A stretch of 15,568 nucleotides of DNA from Pseudomonadota bacterium (GCA_023436025.1 JAEZKX010000424.1:1-15568); one strand, 5' to 3'. Shown: positions 1-7,559, numbered from the stretch's first letter. Notes: generated by a model not told the origin, from the sequence alone. Translations and numbers: made by a program.

Positions 1-105
1 GTGCCGGTGCGCACGCCGCGCGGACACGCCCTGCGGACACCCGCAGCGCCGGCCCGGCCAGGGTGCGCGCGCCGCGCGGGCGCATCCCCACCAGCGCCCC
101 CTCCC

Positions 106-954
106 TCAAGCCCGCAACAAATCCAGCATCAGCTGGTGGAGCCGATGGCTGGGCTCCACCAGCGCATCGAGCACGCTGAAGTGGTGCAGGCCGGGCAAGG
201 CCTCGCATACCGGCACGCGGCGTGCGCCCCAGGCCTCATGGATGAGGCGGTTCTGGCGGTGGTACTCCTCGCTCTCGTCGCCGCCACAGACCGCATAGAG
301 CGTCCCCTGCCTCGGCGCCGGCAGCCGCGCCGGGCTGGCCTGCGCCACCTGGGCGGGCGTCAGCTGCAGCACCGGCTGGAGGAAAGTGGTCCGCATGATC
401 GGGTCCAGGTCGTGCAGGCCCGAGATCGCCAGCGCATGGCCCACCAGGTCGCGCGGCAGGGCCGCGTCGTGCTGCTGCCAGGCGCTGGCCAGCAGCATCG
501 CCGCCAGCTGGCCGCCGGCCGAATGGCCGGCCACCTTGATGCGCCGCGGGTCGCCGCCGTAACGCGCGATGTTGCGCCAGGTCCAGGCCACGGCGCGCAC
601 CATCTGCTGCACGATCTGCGGCACGCTCACGGCCGGCGCCAGCGCGTAGTTGGGCACCACCACGCAGGTGCCGTCGCGGGTGAAGGAGGGCGCCACGAAG
701 GAGTGGTCGCTCTTGTCGAGTGAGCGCCAGTAGCCGCCGTGGATGAACACCAGCACCGGCGCATGGGGCTGGGGTGCCGTGAAGACGTCGAGCGTCTCGG
801 CCGGCGCGTCGCCATAGCGCAGGTCGAGTTCGCAGGGAGTCTGGGCGCGGGCGCGCACCGAGTCGGCGGCCCAGCGTTGCAGGTACACGGGATGGTCGGG
901 CACCAGCTCCCGGTTGTTGTACATGCGGTCGTACCAGTCGGCGCTTTTCTCCAT
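106..954 (-). CDS. alpha/beta hydrolase, kynurenine-formamidase/esterase-like
   Basis: A 282-residue soluble hydrolase of the alpha/beta fold, in the group that includes arylformamidases and carboxylesterases. Visible motifs are the oxyanion-hole HGGYW at residues 72-76, the nucleophile elbow GHSAG with Ser145, a likely acid near Asp226 (CGGDESEE) and a catalytic His at 257/258 (GLHHFS). No signal peptide is seen, so it should act in the cytoplasm on an ester or amide. The ATG at 954 is preceded by GGAGAG about 12 nt upstream. It is divergent from the GntR regulator at 1062, with 107 bp between them, so that regulator may control it. The HGGYW motif resembles kynurenine formamidase, but no other tryptophan-degradation gene is present, so the substrate is unknown. 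Confidence 0.88.
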   Translation of the reverse strand: MEKSADWYDRMYNNRELVPDHPVYLQRWAADSVRARAQTPCELDLRYGDAPAETLDVFTAPQPHAPVLVFIHGGYWRSLDKSDHSFVAPSFTRDGTCVVVPNYALAPAVSVPQIVQQMVRAVAWTWRNIARYGGDPRRIKVAGHSAGGQLAAMLLASAWQQHDAALPRDLVGHALAISGLHDLDPIMRTTFLQPVLQLTPAQVAQASPARLPAPRQGTLYAVCGGDESEEYHRQNRLIHEAWGARRVPVCEALPGLHHFSVLDALVEPSHRLHQLMLDLLRA

Positions 955-1026
955 GGACTACTGCTCTCCGTGCGGACGAGCAACATTTGGACACAACTTG
1001 TCAGAATTGGGGGTCGTCGCGTCAGT

Positions 1027-1057
1027 TTGACTTAAAAGTATTCCGTATACAGAATAC
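1027..1057 (+). promoter_or_regulatory. Predicted promoter with overlapping GntR-type operator dyad
   Basis: A 20-bp inverted repeat, GTATTCCGTATACAGAATAC (1038-1057), matches its reverse complement at 18 of 20 positions and has GTATAC at its centre. Palindromes of this kind are typical operators of FCD-type GntR regulators. A possible -35 TTGACT (1027-1032) and -10 CAGAAT (1050-1055) are 17 bp apart, so a bound dimer would cover the -10. The predicted transcript start falls at or next to the ATG at 1062. No Shine-Dalgarno sequence is visible, so the message could be leaderless. The dyad is seen directly; the promoter and autoregulation are inferred. Confidence 0.65.
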
Positions 1058-1061
1058 GCTC

Positions 1062-1751
1062 ATGCCTGCGCAGCTCCTTCAGCTCGAGACCTCCCCCGAC
1101 CTGGTCGAGCGGGTCTACCGCAGCCTGTGCGACGCCATCAGCGGCGGATCGCTGGCGCCGGGGCAGCGCTTCACGCAGGAAGAGATTGCGCAGCAGCTGG
1201 CCGTGTCGCGCCAGCCGGTGTTGCAGGCCTTGCGTCTCCTCAAGAAAGATGGTTTCGTGGAAGACGCGCCCGGCCGCGGCCTGCAGGTGGCGGCCCTCGA
1301 CGCCGAGCGCGTGCGCCATGTGTACCAGGTACGCGGCGCGCTGGATGCACTGGCCGCCCGGCTGGCCGCCGAACGGCACTTCCGTGTCGATGCGGCCGTG
1401 CTGGAGGCCGGCCGCCGGGCCGCACGCGGCGGCGACGTGCAGGCCATGATCGAGGCGGACCTGGCCTTCCATGCCGCGCTCTATGCAGCCGCCGGCAACC
1501 CCCTGATCGAGCAGAGCGCGCAATTGCACTGGCGCCACCTCAAGCGGGTGATGGGCGCGGTGCTGCAGCAGGCCGGCCAGCGCGAGACCGTCTGGGACGA
1601 ACACGAAGAGATCGCCACCGCCATTGCCGCGGGCGAGGCCGACCGGGCCGCCCGCCTCGTCGAAGAGCACAGCCGCCGCGCCAGCGACAACCTGGCCGAG
1701 CGCCTGGCCGACGTGCTGAAGCGGCAAGCCGCCGACGGCACGCCGTCCTGA
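1062..1751 (+). CDS. GntR family transcriptional regulator, FCD (FadR) subfamily
   Basis: A 229-residue DNA-binding regulator. Residues 12-75 form the winged HTH (EEIAQQLAVSRQPVLQALRLL, helix-turn-helix about 40-61), followed by an all-helical FCD ligand-binding domain (about 85-215). Likely metal or ligand residues are Asp133 and His137 (EADLAFHAAL), His181 (WDEHEEI) and His203 (EEHSRRA), the usual Asp plus three His set. The ATG at 1062 is chosen because the family begins just ahead of the first helix and the upstream in-frame residues look non-coding. A near-perfect dyad lies 5 bp before the start. It is followed 26 bp later by the PhyH oxygenase. It probably represses the following oxygenase-oxidoreductase genes, and perhaps the divergent hydrolase, until an organic-acid ligand binds; the ligand is unknown. 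Confidence 0.92.
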   Translation: MPAQLLQLETSPDLVERVYRSLCDAISGGSLAPGQRFTQEEIAQQLAVSRQPVLQALRLLKKDGFVEDAPGRGLQVAALDAERVRHVYQVRGALDALAARLAAERHFRVDAAVLEAGRRAARGGDVQAMIEADLAFHAALYAAAGNPLIEQSAQLHWRHLKRVMGAVLQQAGQRETVWDEHEEIATAIAAGEADRAARLVEEHSRRASDNLAERLADVLKRQAADGTPS

Positions 1752-1777
1752 CCACCAGCCACCGAAGGAGACGCCCC

Positions 1778-2659
1778 ATGAGACTCACCCAGGAGCAACT
1801 CGCGCAGTTCGACCGCGAGGGTTACCTGTTCTTCCCCGGCCAGTTCACGCCGGAGGAGACCCGCACGCTGACCGAAGCCGTGCCGGGCTTGTATGCCCGC
1901 CGCGAGGCCTTCAACGTGCGCGAGAAAGGCAGCGACGCGGTGCGCACCAACTTCGCGGCGCACCTGTACAGCGAACCCTTCGCGCGGCTGGCGCGCCATC
2001 CGCGCATGGTGCAGCCGGTGATGGACCTGTTCGGCGAGCAGGTCTACATGCACCAGTTCAAGATCAACGGCAAGATGGCCTTCGAGGGCGACGTCTGGCA
2101 GTGGCACCAGGACTACGGCACCTGGCTCAACGACGACATGATGCCCACCGAGCGGGCGATGAACGTCGCCATCTTCCTGGACGACGTCAACGAGTACAAC
2201 GGCCCGCTGATGTTCATCCCGGGCAGCCACAAGAAGGGGGTGGTCGACGCGAAGCACGACCTCACCACCACCTCGTACCCGCTTTGGACCGTCGACAACG
2301 ACCTGATCGCGCAGCTGGTCGAGCGCGCCGGCGGCAAGGACGGCGGCATCGTCAGCCCCAAGGGCCCGGCCGGCTCGATGATCCTGTTCCACAGCTGCCT
2401 GGTCCACGCATCCACCAGCAACCTGTCGCCGTGGAACCGCGTCAGCGTCTACCTGTCGCTGTGCGCCGTGTCCAACCACATCCGCCGCTTCAAGCGGCCG
2501 GAGTACATCGCCCACCGCGACTTCACGCCGATCGCGCTGCTGCCCGACGACTGCCTGCGCAAGCCCTACCCCGTCGACCTGCCGTGGAAGGACGGCATGC
2601 CGGCCAGCGCGCTCGCCACCTCGCCCGAACCCATCGACCAGATCCGCCAGGCCGCCTGA
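1778..2659 (+). CDS. PhyH/EctD-like Fe(II)/2-oxoglutarate-dependent oxygenase
   Basis: A 293-residue non-haem iron hydroxylase of the phytanoyl-CoA dioxygenase superfamily. Enzymes of this family use O2 and 2-oxoglutarate to hydroxylate or cleave a small substrate, giving succinate and CO2. The iron facial triad is clear: His110 and Asp112 in WHQDYGTW and His210 in CLVHAS; Arg221 (SPWNRVS) is the expected 2-oxoglutarate anchor. The stretch WHQDYGTWLNDDMMP (108-123) resembles the ectoine-hydroxylase signature, but no ectoine biosynthesis gene is near. The ATG at 1778 has a good AAGGAG (1765-1770). Its stop is 3 bp from the next ATG, so it is cotranscribed with the oxidoreductase at 2663, which may act on its product. 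No signal peptide. Family is secure; the substrate is unknown. Confidence 0.9.
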   Translation: MRLTQEQLAQFDREGYLFFPGQFTPEETRTLTEAVPGLYARREAFNVREKGSDAVRTNFAAHLYSEPFARLARHPRMVQPVMDLFGEQVYMHQFKINGKMAFEGDVWQWHQDYGTWLNDDMMPTERAMNVAIFLDDVNEYNGPLMFIPGSHKKGVVDAKHDLTTTSYPLWTVDNDLIAQLVERAGGKDGGIVSPKGPAGSMILFHSCLVHASTSNLSPWNRVSVYLSLCAVSNHIRRFKRPEYIAHRDFTPIALLPDDCLRKPYPVDLPWKDGMPASALATSPEPIDQIRQAA

Positions 2660-2662
2660 CCC

Positions 2663-4021
2663 ATGTCGCTCCACGCACAACTGCAACGCCGCGCCGCCGA
2701 AGGCCGGCCCATCCGCGTCGGCCTGATCGGCGCCGGCAAGTTCGGCTCCATGTACCTGGCGCAGGTGCCGCGCACGCCCGGCGTGCACCTGGCGGCCATC
2801 GCCGACCTGTCGCCGGAGAATGCGAAGACCAACCTCGCCCGCGTCGGCTGGAAGCCCGAGCGCACCGAGGCGCGCTCCATCGAGGATGCACTCAAGACCG
2901 GCGCCACCCATGTGGGCGCCGATTGGCAGGCGTTGGTGCGCCATCCGGCCATCGACGTGGTGGTCGAATGCACCGGGCACCCGATCGCAGCCGTCGACCA
3001 CTGCCTGGAGGCCTTCGCCCACGGCAAGCACGTGGTCAACGTCACCGTGGAAGCCGACGCCTTCTGCGGCCCGCTGCTGGCGCGCAAGGCCGCCGATGCG
3101 GGCGTGCTGTATTCCCTCGCCTTCGGCGACCAGCCGGCCCTGATCTGCGACCTGGTGGACTGGGCACGCACCTGCGGCTTCCCCGTGGTGGCGGCCGGGC
3201 GCGGCCACAAGTGGCTGCCGCACTTCAGCGAATCCACGCCCGACACCGTGTGGGACAACTGGGGCCTGACGGCGGAGCAAGCGCGCCGCGGCGGCCTCAA
3301 TCCCAAGATGTTCAACAGCTTCCTGGACGGCTCCAAGCCTTCCATCGAGAGCACGGCGGTCGCCAATGCCACCGGGCTGGAAGTGCCTTCCGACGGCCTG
3401 CTGTACCCGCCGGCCAGCATCGAGGACATTCCCTTCGTCACCCGGCCGCGCAGCGAAGGCGGGCAGCTGGAGCGCAAGGGCATGGTGGAGGTCATCTCCT
3501 CGCTGGAGACCGACGGCCGCAGCATTCCCTACGAGATCCGCATGGGCGTCTGGGTGACGGTCGAGGCCGAGACCGAGTACATCAAGAACTGCTTCGAGGA
3601 GTACAAGGCCCACACCGACCCGAGCGGGCGCTACTTCACGCTGTACAAGCGCTGGCACCTGATCGGGCTGGAAGTGGGCATGTCGGTGGCCAGCGTCGCG
3701 CTGCGCGGTGAAGCCACCGGCGTGGCCACCTGCTGGAACGCCGACGTGGTGGCCACCGCCAAGCGCGACCTGCAGCCGGGCGAGATCCTCGACGGCGAAG
3801 GCGGCTACACCGTGTGGGGCAAGCTGCTGCCCGCCGACACCTCGATGCGCATGGGCGGCCTGCCGCTGGGCCTGGCGCACGACGTCAAGCTGGTGCGCCC
3901 GGTGAAGAAGGGCCAGAGCCTCAGCTGGGCCGACGTGGCGATGGACACCTCCACCCGCGCCTACCAGGTGCGGCGCGAGATGGAGTCCCTTTTTGCGACG
4001 CCGGCGCTGAAAGCCGCATGA
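2663..4021 (+). CDS. NAD(P)-dependent oxidoreductase with C-terminal SAF domain
   Basis: A 452-residue cytoplasmic protein. The N-terminus (18-150) is a Rossmann fold with GLIGAGKFG (GxGxxG at 23-28), then VVVECTGHP and the HGKHVVNVTVEAD strand-loop typical of homoserine-dehydrogenase and Gfo/Idh-like enzymes. The C-terminal part (about 350-435) looks like an SAF domain (KRDLQPGEILDGEGGYTVWG; VKKGQSLSWADV), as in sialate synthases and altronate dehydratases. This two-part architecture is common in uncharacterised sugar-acid and polyol catabolic operons. Only 3 bp separate it from the preceding oxygenase, pointing to one unit. An NAD(P)-linked step on the hydroxylated product is an inference. 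Its stop codon lies in a small hairpin and within 40 bp of tRNA-Ala. The exact reaction cannot be named. Confidence 0.85.
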   Translation: MSLHAQLQRRAAEGRPIRVGLIGAGKFGSMYLAQVPRTPGVHLAAIADLSPENAKTNLARVGWKPERTEARSIEDALKTGATHVGADWQALVRHPAIDVVVECTGHPIAAVDHCLEAFAHGKHVVNVTVEADAFCGPLLARKAADAGVLYSLAFGDQPALICDLVDWARTCGFPVVAAGRGHKWLPHFSESTPDTVWDNWGLTAEQARRGGLNPKMFNSFLDGSKPSIESTAVANATGLEVPSDGLLYPPASIEDIPFVTRPRSEGGQLERKGMVEVISSLETDGRSIPYEIRMGVWVTVEAETEYIKNCFEEYKAHTDPSGRYFTLYKRWHLIGLEVGMSVASVALRGEATGVATCWNADVVATAKRDLQPGEILDGEGGYTVWGKLLPADTSMRMGGLPLGLAHDVKLVRPVKKGQSLSWADVAMDTSTRAYQVRREMESLFATPALKAA

Positions 4022-4038
4022 AACGCGGCCGCGCGTTT
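4021..4038 (+). terminator. GC-rich hairpin at the stop codon of the oxidoreductase
   Basis: AAACGCG (4021-4027) and CGCGTTT (4032-4038) form a perfect 7-bp stem with a GCCG loop, starting on the last base of the TGA. The three T at the end are not a proper U-tract, so it may be a weak terminator, an mRNA 3' end stabiliser, or chance. It lies directly before the tRNA-Ala -10 element. Confidence 0.35.
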
Positions 4039-4046
4039 GCTACAAT
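4038..4046 (+). promoter_or_regulatory. Extended -10 promoter of tRNA-Ala
   Basis: TGCTACAAT (TG at 4038-4039, TACAAT 4041-4046) is a good extended -10 element ending 12 bp before the mature 5' end of the tRNA. No convincing -35 is seen 17 bp upstream, which is usual for TGn-type promoters. The start would be at about 4053. Confidence 0.6.
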
Positions 4047-4058
4047 GGCGTTCGTTGT

Positions 4059-4134
<76 letters not shown>

Positions 4135-4147
4135 CAATGATCCCAAG

Positions 4148-4178
4148 AAGGCCTTGCACTGCAAGGCCTTTTTCTTTT
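4148..4178 (+). terminator. Rho-independent terminator of tRNA-Ala
   Basis: AAGGCCTTGC (4148-4157) and GCAAGGCCTT (4161-4170) make a perfect 10-bp stem with a 3-nt loop, followed by TTTCTTTT. It ends the tRNA-Ala transcript 14 bp past the CCA. Confidence 0.92.
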
Positions 4179-4225
4179 GGCGCACGGCGTTGCCGATGAA
4201 GGCCGGCCACTTCGCCGAACCAGAA

Positions 4226-5137
4226 TCAGCCGCCCGTCACCTTCCGCACATGCGCCAGGATCGCGTCCTTGATGGCGACGAAGGCGGGATCCTCCAGCAG
4301 CGTCGCGCGGCACCACAGGTGGATGTTGCGCGGCTGCGGCGGCGCCGGCAGCGCCAGCTCCACCAGCGGCAGCAAGGGCTGCAGCAGGCGCAGGGGAAAA
4401 TGCGGCAGCACCGAGAGGTGCTGCCCCTGGGCCAGCAGGCGCAGGAGAATGAAGGCATCGCCCAGGATGGTGACTTCGGTGCGCGGCATGGCAACCCCGG
4501 CCTGCTCCAGCATGTCGCGCACATGCTGGTCGAAGGGCGAGGTGGCGCCCAGGCTGATCCAGCCCTGGCCCTCGCTGGCGCCGGGGGCCAGCACGCCACC
4601 GGCAGCCAGCGGGTGCGTGGGCCCGCAGAACACGCCGAGATCGTCCTCCACCAGCAGGAAGCGCTCGATGCCCGGCGGCGGCCGGTCCAGCCACGAAGGT
4701 GCGATCACCAGGTCGTGGCGGCCGTCGACCAACTGGTCCACCAGCACATGCGGGCGGTCGCTCAGCAGGGTCAAGTGGATGTCGGGATGCTGCCGCAGCA
4801 GCTCCTGCGCCAGCCCGGGCAGCAGCGCCGCGCCCACCAGCGGACCGGTGCCGATGCGCAGCGTGCTGCGCAGGCCACCGCGATGGCGGGCGCTGACCTC
4901 CGCCGCGTCCTTCAGGCGCCTGGCGATTGCCCGGCCCTCGCGCGCCAGCATGTCACCCAGCACCGTGCTGCGCACGCCGAAGCGGCTGCGTTCGAACAAC
5001 CTGCCGCCGGCCTGCATCTCCAGCGTCTGCATGTTGTGCGTGAGGGTCGGCTGGGTCAGGTGCAGATGCCGGCTGGCCTGGCTGATGGAGCCGTGCTCCA
5101 GGATGGCGGCAAGCTGCACCAGGTGGCGGGGATCCAT
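4226..5137 (-). CDS. LysR family transcriptional regulator (next to sulfatase)
   Basis: A 303-residue LysR-type regulator. The N-terminal winged HTH covers residues 1-60 (HGSISQASRHLHLTQPTLTH, recognition helix about 28-37); the effector domain runs from about 90 to the end and begins LRIGTGPLVGAALLPGLA. An ATG at 5137 gives the usual length and N-terminus (MDPRHLVQLAAIL). The open frame continues far upstream, but only as antisense of the sulfatase. It is divergent from the sulfatase at 5210 across 72 bp that carry an AAATCG repeat and a palindrome, so it most likely controls the sulfatase and binding-protein genes in response to a small ligand. No strong ribosome site is seen. Its 3' end faces the tRNA-Ala terminator. 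Confidence 0.92.
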   Translation of the reverse strand: MDPRHLVQLAAILEHGSISQASRHLHLTQPTLTHNMQTLEMQAGGRLFERSRFGVRSTVLGDMLAREGRAIARRLKDAAEVSARHRGGLRSTLRIGTGPLVGAALLPGLAQELLRQHPDIHLTLLSDRPHVLVDQLVDGRHDLVIAPSWLDRPPPGIERFLLVEDDLGVFCGPTHPLAAGGVLAPGASEGQGWISLGATSPFDQHVRDMLEQAGVAMPRTEVTILGDAFILLRLLAQGQHLSVLPHFPLRLLQPLLPLVELALPAPPQPRNIHLWCRATLLEDPAFVAIKDAILAHVRKVTGG

Positions 5138-5153
5138 CGAAAAACTTAAATCC

Positions 5154-5173
5154 AAATCGCTGGAAATCGATTT
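5154..5173. promoter_or_regulatory. Candidate LysR binding region between regulator and sulfatase
   Basis: In the 72-bp divergent intergenic region, AAATCG occurs at 5154-5159 and again 10 bp later at 5164-5169, where it is part of a perfect 10-bp palindrome AAATCGATTT (5164-5173). A repeat one helical turn apart, between a LysR gene and its divergent target, fits LysR operators. This stretch is clearly more AT-rich than its surroundings. The site is inferred from position and symmetry only. Confidence 0.45.
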
Positions 5174-5209
5174 TACAGATGGACGTGGGCTTCCTAAGCT
5201 CGCGGTTCC

Positions 5210-6535
5210 GTGAAGAAACCCAACCTGATCTACATCGTTGCCGACGACCTCGGCTTCGCCGACCTGGGCTGCTACGGGGGCCGTGAGGCGGCCTTCGGCG
5301 CCGTGTCGCCCAACATCGACGCGCTGGCGGCCGGCGGGCTGCGCATGACGCAGGGCTATTCCAACTCGCCGGTGTGCTCGCCCACGCGCTTCGCGCTGAT
5401 GACCATGCGCTACCAATACCGCGTGCGCGGCGGCATGGAAGAACCCATCAGCAGCCGCAGCAAGGGCAGCACCACGCTGGGCCTGCCGCCTGCAATCCCC
5501 ACGCTGCCGGCGCTGCTGCGCGATGCGGGCTACGCCACGGCCCTGATCGGCAAATGGCACCTGGGCTACCCGCCCGCCTTCGGCCCGCTGCGCTCCGGCT
5601 ATGACGCCTTCTACGGCATCATGGCCGGCGGCGCCGACTACTTCACCCATTGCTCCGGCAAGGGCGACCACGACCTCTACCTGGGCGAGGAACAGCACCA
5701 CGAGCCGGGCTATCTCACCGACCTGCTGTCGCGCCGCGCGGTCGACTACGTCGAGCAGCAGGCCGCCGCCTACAAGGCCGGCAAGCCCTTTTTCCTCAGC
5801 CTGCACTACACGGCGCCCCACTGGCCCTGGGAAACGCGCGAGGACGCGGCCGTCGCCGAGCAGGTGAAGGACAACCTGTTCCACCTCGATGGCGGCAATG
5901 TCGAGACCTACCGCCGCATGATCCACCACATGGACGAAGGCATCGGCTGGCTGGTCGAGGCGCTGCGGCGCAACGGACTGCTGGAGGACACGCTGATCGT
6001 CTTCACCAGCGACAACGGCGGTGAACGCTTCTCCGACAACTGGCCGCTGGTAGGCGGCAAGATGGACCTGACCGAAGGCGGTATCCGCGTGCCCTGGATC
6101 GCCCACTGGCCGGCGGTCATTCCGCCTGGCAGCGTCAGCGAACAGCACTGCATGACCATGGACTGGTCGGCGACGCTGCTCGACGTCGGCGGCGGCAAGC
6201 CCGATCCGGCCTACCCGCTGGACGGGGTGTCGCTGGCCACCGTGCTGCGCGAGCCGTCACGCAGCTTCGAGCGGCCCCTGTACTGGCGCATGAACCACCG
6301 CGGGCAGCGCGCGCTGCGCATGGGACCCTGGAAGTACCTGAAGGTCGACGAGCACGAGTACCTGTTCGACCTGTCCGCCGACGAACGCGAGCGCGCCAAC
6401 CTGGCGCGCCGGCACCCCGAGCGCTTCACCGCCATGCGCCAGGCCTGGCTCGATTGGGACGCCACCGTGCCGGCCATTCCCGAAGACGCTGCCGTGAGCC
6501 TGGGCTATTCCGCCGCCGACATGCCGCAGCGCTGA
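5210..6535 (+). CDS. Type I sulfatase (formylglycine-dependent arylsulfatase family)
   Basis: A 441-residue sulfatase that should hydrolyse an organic sulfate ester to alcohol and sulfate. Visible elements: metal-binding Asp12-Asp13 in IVADDLGFADLGCYG; the modification motif CSPTR with Cys56, which must be converted to formylglycine; GKWHLG with Lys115 and His117; HYTAPHWPW; and FTSDNGG with a later Lys (VGGKMDLTEGG). After the CSPTR core the usual TGR is replaced by TMR. There is no signal peptide, so it appears cytoplasmic, unlike many arylsulfatases. The GTG at 5210 is the only usable start because a TAA lies in frame at 5195-5197; no good ribosome site is seen. The binding protein follows after 31 bp. 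No maturase is in the window. Phosphonate-ester hydrolase activity is an alternative. Confidence 0.92.
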   Translation: MKKPNLIYIVADDLGFADLGCYGGREAAFGAVSPNIDALAAGGLRMTQGYSNSPVCSPTRFALMTMRYQYRVRGGMEEPISSRSKGSTTLGLPPAIPTLPALLRDAGYATALIGKWHLGYPPAFGPLRSGYDAFYGIMAGGADYFTHCSGKGDHDLYLGEEQHHEPGYLTDLLSRRAVDYVEQQAAAYKAGKPFFLSLHYTAPHWPWETREDAAVAEQVKDNLFHLDGGNVETYRRMIHHMDEGIGWLVEALRRNGLLEDTLIVFTSDNGGERFSDNWPLVGGKMDLTEGGIRVPWIAHWPAVIPPGSVSEQHCMTMDWSATLLDVGGGKPDPAYPLDGVSLATVLREPSRSFERPLYWRMNHRGQRALRMGPWKYLKVDEHEYLFDLSADERERANLARRHPERFTAMRQAWLDWDATVPAIPEDAAVSLGYSAADMPQR

Positions 6536-6566
6536 CCCCGATCCACGAACCAAGGAGACACCCACC

Positions 6567-7559
6567 ATGACGAAACCCACGACGCTCGCACGCCGCGCCG
6601 CCCTGCTCGGGCTGCTGGCCTGCGCCCTGCCCTGGACTTCGGTCCAGGCCCAGGCCCAGAACTGGCCGACCAAGCCGATCAAGCTGCTGGCCCCCTCCAC
6701 CCCGGGCGGCCCGCCCGACGTCTATGCGCGCGCGCTGGCCGACTACCTGCAGAAGGCACTGGGCCAGGCGGTGGTGGTGGAGAACGTGCCGGCCGCCGGC
6801 GGCATGATCGCCGCGCAGCAGATCCAGCGCGCCGAGCCCGATGGACACACGCTGCTGGTCAATACCGCCGGCATGATGACCATCACCCCCAATGCCAATC
6901 CGCGCGCCCGCTACCAGGGCGCCGACTTCGCGCAGATCTGCCAGGGCGTGGAGGCCGGCCTGGTGCTGGCCACGCATCCGAAGGTCGGCGCCGGCAACTT
7001 CGCGCAGCTGTCGCAGTGGATCAAGGCGCAGAAGCCGCCGCCGCCCTATTCGTCCTACTCGGCGGGCTCGCCCGCGCACTTCCTCGGCTACCAGCTGTCG
7101 GAAGCGCTGGGCGTGGACATGACGCACGTGCCGTACAAGAGCAGCCCGCAGCAGATCACCGACATGATCGCCGGCGTGGCGCCGCTCGGCTTCGTGCAGA
7201 TCGCCACCGCCGCGCCGCACATCAAGGCCGGCAAGCTGGTCGCCCATGCCACCACGGGGGACAAGCGCTCGCCGCAGCTGCCCGACGTGCCGACCGTGGC
7301 CGAAGTGGGACTGCCGCAGCTCGCCACCACCGTGTGGTTCGGCCTGTCCGGACCGAAGGCCCTGCCCGCGCCCATCGTGCAGCGGCTCGCGCAGGCGCAC
7401 GAGCAGTTCCTCGCCGCGCCCGAGACCCAGGTGCGCATGAACGCCGGCGGGCTGGTGGTGACGCCGGGGCTCTGCGGCGCGGCCTTCCTGAAGAAGATGG
7501 AAGCGGAGACGGCGCGCTGGGCCCGGGTGGTCAAGGCCACCGGCTTCGTCGCCGACTGA
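6567..7559 (+). CDS. Bug/TctC-family periplasmic solute-binding protein
   Basis: A 330-residue extracytoplasmic binding protein of the tripartite tricarboxylate transporter type. Residues 1-30 are a signal peptide (positive N-terminus, LLGLLACALPW core, likely cut after VQAQA). The mature protein begins WPTKPIKLLAP, and TPGGPPD (46-51) replaces the common PGGxxD, with Asp51 as the likely ligand-contact residue. HVPYKSSPQQITDMIAG and the PDVPTVAEVGLP segment are typical of the family. AAGGAG (6552-6557) lies 9 nt before the ATG. Cotranscription with the sulfatase suggests that it captures a carboxylated sulfate ester or its product. No TctA/TctB membrane genes are present, as is common for Bug proteins, so the transport partner or a sensing role is open. 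Confidence 0.93.
   Translation: MTKPTTLARRAALLGLLACALPWTSVQAQAQNWPTKPIKLLAPSTPGGPPDVYARALADYLQKALGQAVVVENVPAAGGMIAAQQIQRAEPDGHTLLVNTAGMMTITPNANPRARYQGADFAQICQGVEAGLVLATHPKVGAGNFAQLSQWIKAQKPPPPYSSYSAGSPAHFLGYQLSEALGVDMTHVPYKSSPQQITDMIAGVAPLGFVQIATAAPHIKAGKLVAHATTGDKRSPQLPDVPTVAEVGLPQLATTVWFGLSGPKALPAPIVQRLAQAHEQFLAAPETQVRMNAGGLVVTPGLCGAAFLKKMEAETARWARVVKATGFVAD

Noticed and set aside
20..40. Direct repeat GCGGACAC near the window start
   Set aside because: Two 8-bp copies in GC-rich DNA with no associated gene; no support for function.
1481..3880. A 799-residue open frame antisense to the GntR, PhyH and oxidoreductase genes
   Set aside because: Long stop-free antisense frames are expected at this GC content; it is His/Gly/Val-rich without domains and the sense strand has clear families.
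5138..6148. N-terminal extension of the LysR reading frame to 6148
   Set aside because: It runs antisense through the sulfatase; the LysR N-terminus is typical from 5137.
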